A stretch of DNA of 64,000 nt from Sansalvadorimonas sp965221135 (GTDB taxonomy: Bacteria > Pseudomonadota > Gammaproteobacteria > Pseudomonadales > Endozoicomonadaceae): assembly GCA_965221135.1 (NCBI GenBank), contig CBDCRZ010000118.1, positions 62,001-126,000 of the forward strand, read 5' to 3'. Shown piece by piece: positions 56,690 to 64,000 of this stretch (position 1 is its first letter; the number at the start of each line of letters is the position of its first letter). The notes beneath the pieces were generated by a model. It saw only the letters and a list, made by a program, of their open reading frames with translations, searched no databases and was not told the DNA's origin. Made by a program: the position numbers and the translations under genes.

Positions 56690-57136
56690 ATGGGAAAGCG
56701 TAAGTAAACCAATACCTTTGTCGTCCACTGCTCAGCCACTCAACCCCGTCAGGATGTGACCTTTGAAACAATCAAGCGCTGGCACCTGATGGCGCGGATC
56801 TTCATCGATATCGGTTACCACTGGGTGATTGAACGGGACGGATCAGCCAAACAGGGCAGGGCGCTGGTTGACTGGGGCGCTCATGTCAAAGGTCATAACC
56901 ACGAGAGTGTTGGGATCTGTCTGGTGGGTGGCCTGAACGATGATGTCCAACCGTACGACAACTTCACAGTACTTCAGAAGCGCATGTTTAAATTCCTGGT
57001 CACAGGCTGCCAAGGGTTGTGGCCGGACGTGGTGGTAAAAGGACATTACCACTTGAATGGGAACAAGCACTGTCGCTGCTTTGATATTGATCTTTGGCTG
57101 CATGTCGAAGGAATCGTTGGGGAGAGCGTAGTGTGA
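56690..57136 (+). pseudogene. N-acetylmuramoyl-L-alanine amidase, nonsense codon 6
   Basis: ATG 56690 reads MGKRK then TAA (GAA in the 31-kb copy). The rest is open: FVVHCSATQP, GYHWVIERDGS, VKGHYHLNGNKHCRCF with zinc ligands kept, ending GIVGESVV. The stop overlaps the holin GTG start (GTGTGAG), showing the original coupling. Confidence 0.8.
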
Positions 57137-57501
57137 GTTGGCTGGCGGCATTGCTGGTAATCGGTAAGATCATCGATAAGATATTCCCGGATGCGGATCC
57201 GGCCAGCAAAGCCAAGAATGCCCTGACAGCAATGGCCATTAACGGGGAGCTGGATGAACTGGCGCAACAGGCCGGAGTCATCAAAGCCGAAGCCCAGGGA
57301 GAAGGCTGGCTGCAACGGAGTTGGCGACCCCTTGTGATGCTGGTGTTTACGGCGCTGATCGTGTGCTGCTGAATGGGCTGGGCCTCACCGGACATCTGTG
57401 AAACCCTTGAACTGAAGCTGCCTGGGATCGTGCTGCTGGGGATTGGTGTTTATATTGCCAGCCGTGGGATCGAAAAAGTTACCAGCACTTTGGCTAAGTG
57501 A
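57133..57501 (+). pseudogene. Phage holin (3-TM), nonsense codon in membrane segment
   Basis: GTG 57133: MSWLAALLVIGKIIDKIFPDA..., WLQRSWRPLVMLVFTALIV, then TGA where other copies have Trp (CRWMGW), then GIVLLGIGVYIASRGIEKV to TGA 57501. It gives the best view of the intact N-terminus of this holin. The ureohydrolase gene starts 63 bases downstream. Confidence 0.8.
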
Positions 57502-57564
57502 TAGCTGTTATATCAGAGTAAAAAACGTCTATGTTCACTCTCTCTTCATTTGACGACGCCCGCT

Positions 57565-58596
57565 ATGAATCCGGCTAGGTTTTGTTTAATTCTACTTCTT
57601 TCGCATATATCAGCTTCTTTGGCAGGTAATACTCCTTTCTGGTCTGGAAGAGTTGATCTGGAGTGTCCGACATCACAGTCTCAGCGATGGCATCAACAGG
57701 TTCGACCTCTCGATCTTGAAGCTTCCTGTCTATTCCCGGAAGCTGAAACTGGGGTTGCATTGATAGGCTTCTCAAGTGATGAAGGGGTACGTCGTAACCA
57801 GGGCAGACCTGGCGCGAGAACAGGCCCGGATACATTGAGAAAAGTTTTATCAAACCTTCCCTGGAACCGGACACAGCCCCTTTGGGATACAGGGAATATT
57901 GTTTGTGATGGACAGTTGCTCGAATCCGCACAAAATCAATATGCCCAACGCACGACCAAGTTATTAAAACACGGCCTTTTCCCTGTAGGGCTGGGAGGCG
58001 GCCACGAGATTGCCTGGGGAAGTTATCTCGGATTAGCCCACTATCTGGAGCATGATGCATCTCATGAAGAAGTTCCTCCTAAAATTGGCATTATCAATAT
58101 CGATGCCCATTTTGATCTTCGTGAGCCATCCCCTACAGCAAACTCAGGTACGCCTTTTTATCAAATGGCGGAGTACTCAAAAGATAAAGGCTGGCCATTT
58201 TATTATTTCTGTTTGGGCATCAGCCGTAGCAGTAATTCACGGCTTTTGTTTGAAAGGGCTGAACAGCTAGATGTAGATTATGTCACGGACAGGCAAATGT
58301 CTCAGAGCGATCAAGCGATGATAACAACCCGCTTGTACGGGTTCTTAAGCAAAGTTGATCATGTTTATCTAACGATTGATCTGGACGCTTTCTCTGCGGC
58401 TTTAGCACCGGGAGTCAGTGCGCCAGCTGTGATGGGTATCAGTCTTGGCACCGTAGAAACTTTACTGGGAATCATCAAGGGCAGCGGAAAACTCAAGCTG
58501 TTTGATATAGCTGAGTACAATCCTGAATACGATATTGATAATCGTACTGCACGCTTGGCAGCCAGGCTCATTTATCAGCTCGTTGGTGAACAGTGA
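57565..58596 (+). CDS. Secreted arginase/formimidoylglutamase-family hydrolase
   Basis: 343 aa from ATG 57565. Residues about 1-22 are a signal peptide (ARFCLILLLSHISASLAG). The ureohydrolase fold is clear: GVALIGFSSDEGVRRNQGRPGARTGP substrate-loop type, GGGHEIAWG (about 143), NIDAHFDLRE (about 180) and TIDLDAF (about 271) supply all His/Asp ligands for two Mn ions. The sequence is closest in feel to HutG (formimidoylglutamase), which hydrolyses N-formimidoyl-L-glutamate, but these enzymes are normally cytoplasmic and sit in hut operons. Here it is exported, alone, and directly downstream of a phage holin. It may act on host guanidino or formimino compounds; the substrate is not determined. 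Confidence 0.85.
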   Translation: MNPARFCLILLLSHISASLAGNTPFWSGRVDLECPTSQSQRWHQQVRPLDLEASCLFPEAETGVALIGFSSDEGVRRNQGRPGARTGPDTLRKVLSNLPWNRTQPLWDTGNIVCDGQLLESAQNQYAQRTTKLLKHGLFPVGLGGGHEIAWGSYLGLAHYLEHDASHEEVPPKIGIINIDAHFDLREPSPTANSGTPFYQMAEYSKDKGWPFYYFCLGISRSSNSRLLFERAEQLDVDYVTDRQMSQSDQAMITTRLYGFLSKVDHVYLTIDLDAFSAALAPGVSAPAVMGISLGTVETLLGIIKGSGKLKLFDIAEYNPEYDIDNRTARLAARLIYQLVGEQ

Positions 58597-58645
58597 CGAT
58601 ACCGATACCCATCCCGGTGGGTGCCCCTTCGCATCCTCTCTCTAT

Positions 58646-58950
58646 TGCGGGTGCTCAGCCGCGCGAAAAAACGCTAGCGACAGACTCAAAATCGGGGTTG
58701 ACTCTCAGGTTGACCATTTTCGGTATCGTCAACCGCCAGTGAATGCCAGAACAGCCGCGAGATTATCTGTTCTTTTGCGCTGCGAGCCATATCTTCCGAA
58801 TACCGAAAGAATCGAGGCTGGTATTCCTGTCATGGTTTACCGCAGTTCTGGTGCAGAGCAACAACGCCTCTGCCAGCCACATAATCCATATTACTTTTCT
58901 GCAGTAGAGCCAGTGCTTCAAAGAATTATAAATATCATTTGTTGAGAGTG
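58646..58950 (-). pseudogene. Cargo-slot boundary plus remnant of phage gene
   Basis: GGGTGCTCAGCCGCGCGAA and CGCTAGCGACAGACTCAAAA follow the ureohydrolase gene, then the minus-strand fragments RSAKEQ(I)ISRLFWHSLAV and ALALLQK. One GGTTGAC unit fewer than at 51 kb. The holin internal-deletion scar is at 59002-59060. Confidence 0.5.
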
Positions 58951-59001
58951 GCCAGAGTACGAGTGTCGGAAGCGACGAAAGAATGATCAGGGAGAACACC
59001 G

Positions 59002-59060
59002 CATGAGTTGGCTGGCGGGGGCTTGAAAGGTCACAAAGAGCATACGCGGCAGAGTCAATG
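59002..59060 (+). pseudogene. Holin with internal deletion
   Basis: Same ATGAGTTGGCTGGCG to GGGGCTTGAAAGG scar as at 23339 and 51323, followed by the 3' end of ZnF B7 on the minus strand. Confidence 0.6.
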
Positions 59061-59113
59061 GAGAGTTAGGGCACTGGTAACGGTATTGTCACCCCATACA
59101 GTCTGTGCACTGA

Positions 59114-60086
59114 CTACAGGGAATGATTACTAAAGAATGTCTTGAGTCGCTCGCCCACGGGCAGATGGGTGCGCTTGTGCTGTTTGAGGTTCCCCGGGTG
59201 ATCGGTGGTGTAGCTGCACTGGTCACAGGACAGCGGTTTGGGCCGCGCCTCCCCCTGCAGATGGGTGCGCTTGTGCCGGTTAAGACTCGCCGGGTCATCG
59301 GTGGTGTAGCTGCACAGGTCACAGGTCAGTGGCCTGGGCCGAGCCTCCCCGGGCAGATGGGGGCGCTTGTGCCGGTTGAGACTCCCCGGGTGAACGGTGA
59401 TGTAGCTGCACTGGTCACATTGGCATAATCGAGAGGCAAGGATTCGCAAGGCTTTAGGCCGCTTCCTTTCAGATGTTTCTTTCTACATGAGGCTCTCAGT
59501 GTGTGTCTGGAGAATCCTGTCCCTCATTCTCTACGATTTGAACCTCAAGTTCTTCGCAGGTTTGAACGCCGCCATTACATTCCTCTTCTGATTGGCGCGC
59601 CAGCAGATCATTGATTTCATGATCCTGGTCATGCTCACGAACCCATCCATTAACGCCAGGAAATGTGGGGGAGAGAGCTTTGGTGGAGGAACCACAATGA
59701 ATAGACGGATCGACCTCCTCTCCCGGTGAAATACGGCACGCTGTTGTCCCACTCTCGATACTGGTGATGGCTCCCTGTTGAATTTCAAGCGTTTGGGGAA
59801 TGGGTCCTGCCAGGGAACTGTGTCGCTTTATCCTCTCCCCGGCAGTATATAAAAGGACGACCATCCCTCTCACCCCGGGAGCAGGTTGTTTCGCCTTTGG
59901 GGTAGATCCGTGTGTTTTTAACGGTATAGACGGCCACTCCCGCCATCGAGATCACGTTCAGTGAGGCGGGTGGTGCAAGCCGATGGGGGTACGCTTGTCC
60001 CTCGCCGAAGACGCGGGTAGAGAAGCAAAACAGCCGACTAAGAAAAGACTAACACGAAAGAGTTGTAATCTTTTTTGAAGAAACAT
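59114..60086 (-). pseudogene. Secreted C2H2 zinc-finger protein B7 (3 fingers), three frameshifts
   Basis: Starts MFLQKRLQLF at 60086. A G run at 59985-59989 has five G (six in other copies), two bases are missing near 59816 (CAGGGAACTG against CAGGGTGAACTG), and the GT tract at 59499-59506 has only four units. The three fingers (HGSR, DASR, HGNQ) and the tail KTFFSNHSL are still readable. The most decayed ZnF gene; like B5 it has only three fingers and lies next to the holin-deletion scar. Confidence 0.85.
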
Positions 60087-60146
60087 TCTTTCCCCCATTG
60101 GGCCAAGGGAGGAAAGATAGTCGTACGGTAAAAAAAGTGCCTGTTT

Positions 60147-61865
60147 TTAGTCAGTACGATGGGTGCGCTGGTGCTGTTTGAGGTGCCCCGGGCGATCGGT
60201 GGTGTAGGTGCACTGATCACAGGACAGCGGCTTGGGTCGCACCTTCCCCTGCAGATGGTTGCGCTGGTGTTGTTTGAGGTTCCCCGAGTGATCGGTGGTG
60301 TAGGGGCACTGGTCACAGGACAGGGGCTTGGGCCGCGCCTCCCCCTGCAGATGGATGCGCTGGTGCTGTTTGAGGCTCCCCGAGAGATCGGTGGTATAGG
60401 TGCACTGGTCACAGGACAGCAGCTTGGGCCGCGTGTCCCCCTGCAGATGGGTGCGCTGGTGCTGTTTGAGGTTCCCCGGGTGATCGGTGGTGTAGGTGCA
60501 CAGGTCACAGGACAGGGGCTTGGGCCGCGCCTCCCCCTGCAGATGGGTGCGCTGGTGCTGTTTGAGGCTCCCCGGGGCATCGGTGGTGTAGGGGCACTGA
60601 TCACAGGACAGCGGCTTGGGCCGCGCCTCCCCCAGCAAATGGCTGCGCTGGTGCTGTTTGAGGTGCCCCGGGTTATCGGTGGTGTAGGGGCACAGGTCAC
60701 AGGACAGCGGCTTGGGCCGCGCCTCCCCCTGCAAATGGGTGCGCTGGTGCCGTTTGAGGCTCCTCGGGTCATCGGTGGTGTAGGTGCACTGGTCACAGGA
60801 CAGCGGCTTGGGTCGCGCCGCCCCCTGTAGATGGGTGCGCTGGTGCTGTTTGAGGCTCCCCAGATGATCGGTGGTGTAGCTGCACTGGTCACAGGACAGG
60901 GGCTTGGGCCGCGCCTTCCCCTGCAGATGGGTGCGCTTGTGCCGTTTGAGGTTCCCTGTGCGGTTGGTGGTGTAGCTGCACTGGTCACAGGACAGCGGCT
61001 TGGGCCGCGCGTCCCCCTGCAGATGGGTGCGCTGGTGCTGTTTGAGGCTCCCCGGGTGATCGGTGGTGTAGCTGCACTGGTCACAGGACAGCGGCCTGGG
61101 CCGCGCGTCCCCCTGCAGATGGGTGCGCTGGTGCTGTTTGAGGTGCCCCGGGCGATCGGTGGTGTAGCTGCACTGGTCACATTGGCATAATCGAGAGGCA
61201 AGGATTCGCAAGGCTTTAGGCGGGTATAGGCCGCTTCCTTTCAGACGTTTCGTTCTACGTGAGGCTCTCAGTGTGTGTGTGCCTGGAGAATCCTGCCCCT
61301 CACCCTCTACGATTTGAACCTCAAGTTCTTCGCAGGTTTGAACGCCGCCATGACATTCCTCTTCTGATTGGCGTGCCAGCAGATCCTTGATTTCATGATC
61401 CTGGTCATGCTCACGAACCCATTCATTGACGCCAGGAAACTCGGGGGAGAGAACTGTGGTGGAGGAACCGCAATGAATAGACGGATCAACCTCCTCTCCA
61501 GGTGAAACGCGGCACGCTGTTGTCCCACTCTCGATACTGGTGATGGTATCCTGTTGAATTTCAAGCGTTTGGGGAATGGGGCCTGCCAGAGTGAACTGTG
61601 TCGCTTTATCCTCTCCCCGGCAGTATATAAAAGGACGACCATCCCTCTCACCCCGGGAGCAGGTTGTTTCGCCTTTGGGGTAGATACGTGTGTTTTTAAC
61701 GGTATAGACGGCCACTCCCGCCATCGAGGTCACGTTCAGTGAGGCGGGTGGGGCAAGCCGATGGGGAGTACCCTTGTCCCTCGCCGAAGACGCGGGTAGA
61801 GAAGCAAAACAGCCGACTAGGAAAAGACTAACACGAAAGAGTTGTAATCTGTTTTGAAGAAACAT
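60147..61865 (-). CDS. Secreted C2H2 zinc-finger protein B8 (11 fingers)
   Basis: 572 aa from ATG 61865. The open frame continues about 375 codons upstream, but that is out-of-frame array of B9. Signal peptide, four-Cys domain, GT5-GC in frame, NLS-like SRRTKRLKG, then 11 fingers: RGHQ, HGSQ, RGNR, HGSQ, DRSR, NGHQ, AGSQ, HGNQ, LGSQ, HGNQ, RGHQ. The array ends abruptly at THRTD and a stop that lies in the leader of B7 (GTCAGTAC), so the usual tail is lost. Offset from B9 is exactly 1,780 bases at both ends. Confidence 0.9.
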   Translation of the reverse strand: MFLQNRLQLFRVSLFLVGCFASLPASSARDKGTPHRLAPPASLNVTSMAGVAVYTVKNTRIYPKGETTCSRGERDGRPFIYCRGEDKATQFTLAGPIPQTLEIQQDTITSIESGTTACRVSPGEEVDPSIHCGSSTTVLSPEFPGVNEWVREHDQDHEIKDLLARQSEEECHGGVQTCEELEVQIVEGEGQDSPGTHTLRASRRTKRLKGSGLYPPKALRILASRLCQCDQCSYTTDRPGHLKQHQRTHLQGDARPRPLSCDQCSYTTDHPGSLKQHQRTHLQGDARPKPLSCDQCSYTTNRTGNLKRHKRTHLQGKARPKPLSCDQCSYTTDHLGSLKQHQRTHLQGAARPKPLSCDQCTYTTDDPRSLKRHQRTHLQGEARPKPLSCDLCPYTTDNPGHLKQHQRSHLLGEARPKPLSCDQCPYTTDAPGSLKQHQRTHLQGEARPKPLSCDLCTYTTDHPGNLKQHQRTHLQGDTRPKLLSCDQCTYTTDLSGSLKQHQRIHLQGEARPKPLSCDQCPYTTDHSGNLKQHQRNHLQGKVRPKPLSCDQCTYTTDRPGHLKQHQRTHRTD

Positions 61866-61926
61866 TCTTTCCCCCATTGAGCCAGGGGATGAAAGATAGT
61901 CGTACAGTGAAAAAAAGTGCCTGTTT

Positions 61927-63645
61927 TTAGTCAGTAAGATGGGTGCGCTGGTGCTGTTTGAGGCTCCCCTGGTGATTGGTGGTGTAGGGGCGCTGGTCAC
62001 AGGACAGCGGCTTGGGTCGCACCTCCCCCTGCAGATGGTTGCGCTGGTGCCGTTTGAGGTTACCCGGGCGATCGGTGGTGTAGGTGCACTGGTCACAGGA
62101 CAGGGGCTTGGGCCGCGCGTCCCCCTGCAGATGGGTGCGCTGGTGCCGTTTGAGGTTCCTCGGGACATCGGTGGTGTAGCTGCACTGGTCACAGGACAGC
62201 GGCTTGGGCCGCGCCTCCTCGGGCAGATGGGTGCGCTGGTGCCGTTTAAGGCTCCCCGTGCGATCGGTGGTGTAGATGCACAGGTCACAGGACAGGGGCT
62301 TGGGCCGCGCCTGCCCGGGCAGATGGGTGAGCTTGTGCCGGTTGAGGTGCCCCGGGCGGTCGGTGGTGTAGGTGCACAGGTCACAGGACAGCGGCCAGGG
62401 ACGCGCCTCCCTCTGCAGATGGGTGCGCTGGTGCTGTTTGAGGCTCCCCTGGCGATCGGTGGTGTAGGTGCACTGGTCACAGGACAGCGGCCTGGGCCGC
62501 GCCTCCCCCTGCAGATGGGTGCGCCGGTGCAGTTTGAGGCTCCCCTGGGCATCGGTGGTGTAGGTGCACTGGTCACAGGACAGCGGCTTGGGCCGCGCGT
62601 CCCCCTGCAAATGGGTGCGCTGGTGCAGTTTGAGGCTCCTCGGGGCATCGGTGGTGTAGGTGCACTGGTCACAGGACAGCGGCTTGGGCCGCGCGTCCCC
62701 CTGCAAATGGGTGCGCTGGTGCAGTTTGAGGCTCCCCTGGATATCAGTGGTGTAGGTGCACTGGTCACAGGACAGCGGCTTGGGCCGCGCGTCCCCCTGC
62801 AAATGGGTGCGCTGGTGCAGTTTGAGGCTCCTCGGGGCATCGGTGGTGTAGGTGCACTGGTCACAGAACAGCAGTTTGGGCCGCGCCTCCCCGTGCAGAT
62901 GGGTGCACTTGTGCCGGTTGAGACTCCCCGGGTGAATGGTGATGTAGCTGCACTGGTCACATTGGCATAATCGAGAGGCAAGGATTCGCGAGGCATTAGG
63001 CGGGTATAGTCCGCTTCCTTTCAGTCGTTTCTTTCTACGTGAGGCTCTCAGTGTGTGTGTGTCTGGAGAACCCTGCCCCTCATTCTCTACGATTTGAACC
63101 TCAAATTCTTCGCAGGTTTGAACGCCGTCATGACATTCCTCTTCTGATTGGCGTGCCAGCAGATCATTGATTTCATGATCCTGGTCATGCTCACGAACCC
63201 ATCCATTAACGCCAGGAAACTCGGGGGAGAGAGCTTTGGTGGAGGAAACGCAATGAATAGACGGTTCGACCTCCTCTCCCGGTGAAATACGGCACGCTGT
63301 TGTCCCACTCTCGATACTGGTGATGGCATCCTGTTGAATTTCAAGCGTTTGGGAAATGGGTCCTGCCAGGGTGAACTGTGTCGCTTTATCCCCTCCCCGG
63401 CAGTATATAAAAGGACGACCATCCCTCTCACCCCGGGAGCAGGTTGTTTCGCCTTTGGGGTAGATCCGTGTGTTTTTAACGGGATAGACGGCCACTTCCG
63501 CCATCGAGGTCACATTCAGTGAGGCGGGAGGGGCAAGCCGATGGGGGGTACCTTTGTTCCTCGCCGAAGACGCGGGTAGAGAAGCAAAGCAGCCGACTAA
63601 GAAAAGACTAACACGAAAGAGTTGTAATCTGTTTTGAAGAAACAT
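61927..63645 (-). CDS. Secreted C2H2 zinc-finger protein B9 (11 fingers)
   Basis: 572 aa from ATG 63645, same length as B8. Signal peptide, four-Cys domain, GT6 in frame (63051-63062), NLS-like SRRKKRLKG, then 11 fingers: HGSR, ARSL, IGSL, ARSL, AGSL, RGSQ, RGHR, RGSR, VRNR, RGNR, HGSQ. Fingers 2-5 share Leu at position 6, a local family of their own. The last finger reads CDQR, so it lacks a zinc Cys. Ends THLTD with the stop in the B8 leader, the same type of junction as B8. Confidence 0.9.
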   Translation of the reverse strand: MFLQNRLQLFRVSLFLVGCFASLPASSARNKGTPHRLAPPASLNVTSMAEVAVYPVKNTRIYPKGETTCSRGERDGRPFIYCRGGDKATQFTLAGPISQTLEIQQDAITSIESGTTACRISPGEEVEPSIHCVSSTKALSPEFPGVNGWVREHDQDHEINDLLARQSEEECHDGVQTCEEFEVQIVENEGQGSPDTHTLRASRRKKRLKGSGLYPPNASRILASRLCQCDQCSYITIHPGSLNRHKCTHLHGEARPKLLFCDQCTYTTDAPRSLKLHQRTHLQGDARPKPLSCDQCTYTTDIQGSLKLHQRTHLQGDARPKPLSCDQCTYTTDAPRSLKLHQRTHLQGDARPKPLSCDQCTYTTDAQGSLKLHRRTHLQGEARPRPLSCDQCTYTTDRQGSLKQHQRTHLQREARPWPLSCDLCTYTTDRPGHLNRHKLTHLPGQARPKPLSCDLCIYTTDRTGSLKRHQRTHLPEEARPKPLSCDQCSYTTDVPRNLKRHQRTHLQGDARPKPLSCDQCTYTTDRPGNLKRHQRNHLQGEVRPKPLSCDQRPYTTNHQGSLKQHQRTHLTD

Positions 63646-63771
63646 TCTTTCCCCCATTGAGCCAGGGGAGGAAAGATAGTCGTACAGTGAAAAAAAGTGC
63701 CTGTTTTTAGTCAGTACTCTACGTGAGACTTAACGCACGGGGCCCCTGTAACACTCAACAAACTGCGGTGA

Positions 63772-64000
63772 TCAGCCGCGCGAATGCAGATGGGTGCGCT
63801 GGTGCTTTTTGAGGTTCCCCAGGTGATCGGTGGTGTAGGAGCACTGGTCACAGGACAGCGGCTTGGGCCGCGCCTCCCCCTGCAGATGGGAGCGCTGGTG
63901 CTGTTTGAGGTGCCCCGGGTTATCGGTGGTGTAGGTGCACAGGTCACAGGACAGTGGCCTGGGCCGCGCGTCTCTGGGCAGATGGGTGCGCTGGTGCTGT
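63772..64000 (-). CDS. Secreted C2H2 zinc-finger protein B10, 3' end only
   Basis: The last two and a half fingers of a further family-B gene: CDLCTYTTDNPGHLKQHQRSH (NGHQ) and a finger with HGNK code. Ends HLHSRG with TGA at 63772-63774, formed by the boundary sequence as in B4 and B6. The 5' part lies beyond the window, so the ZnF cluster continues to the right. Confidence 0.8.
   Translation of the reverse strand, partial: QHQRTHLPRDARPRPLSCDLCTYTTDNPGHLKQHQRSHLQGEARPKPLSCDQCSYTTDHLGNLKKHQRTHLHSRG

Overview
The window looks like the chromosome of a host-associated gammaproteobacterium, most likely Endozoicomonas-like. This is an inference from the mix of many insertion sequences, lambda-type prophage debris and genes with eukaryote-like domains (C2H2 zinc fingers, RING, Fic, RAP-type repeats) that often carry signal peptides. 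No ribosomal, tRNA or core metabolic gene is visible, so this is an accessory region.

The dominant content is two families of minus-strand genes that encode a signal peptide, a conserved Cys-containing domain of about 200 residues, and a long tandem array of C2H2 zinc fingers. Family A (1-10.3 kb, five genes, 30-residue fingers with TGERPF linkers) is one tandem cluster. Family B (32-residue fingers with PGDARPKP-type linkers) has ten genes at 18.9-21.0, 23.4-25.0, 31.8-35.8, 51.4-56.5 and 59.1-64.0 kb. Fingers are almost identical except at helix positions -1, 2, 3 and 6, the positions that contact DNA bases in C2H2 proteins. Each gene therefore reads as a different recognition code on one scaffold. 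Two pairs of neighbours have exactly equal length and a fixed offset (2,377 bp for A3/A4, 1,780 bp for B8/B9) yet differ in their fingers.

Between and beside the zinc-finger genes lie fragments of one kind of lambda-like prophage: terminase small and large subunits (17-18.5 kb), a coiled-coil/membrane lysis protein, a T7-lysozyme-like amidase and a 3-TM holin (30.6-31.7 and 56.5-57.5 kb, with partial holin copies at about ten places), and a DUF3489 protein with its downstream neighbour (10.4-11.1 kb). Many zinc-finger genes lie tail-to-tail with a holin 3' end. Other cargo occupies the same slot: a secreted NlpC/P60-like protein (12.0 kb) and a secreted arginase-family enzyme (57.6 kb). I propose a cargo (moron) site next to the phage lysis genes that has collected and amplified exported, host-directed proteins.

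The middle (25.9-50.9 kb) holds single effector-like genes: a large coiled-coil protein interrupted at a G9 tract, a HEPN-LOTUS-like protein, two repeat-plus-RAP-like secreted proteins, a RING-H2 protein, a secreted Fic protein and a secreted protein of unknown function. These are interspersed with IS6 (five copies), IS66 (three), IS630, IS200/IS605, ISAs1, IS1182 and IS3 sequences. Nearly every transposase is broken; only the ISAs1 one looks intact.

Several reading frames break at short sequence repeats ((GT)n in two family-B genes, G9, A7/A8, a 9-bp repeat). This fits either decay or on/off switching of surface or effector genes.
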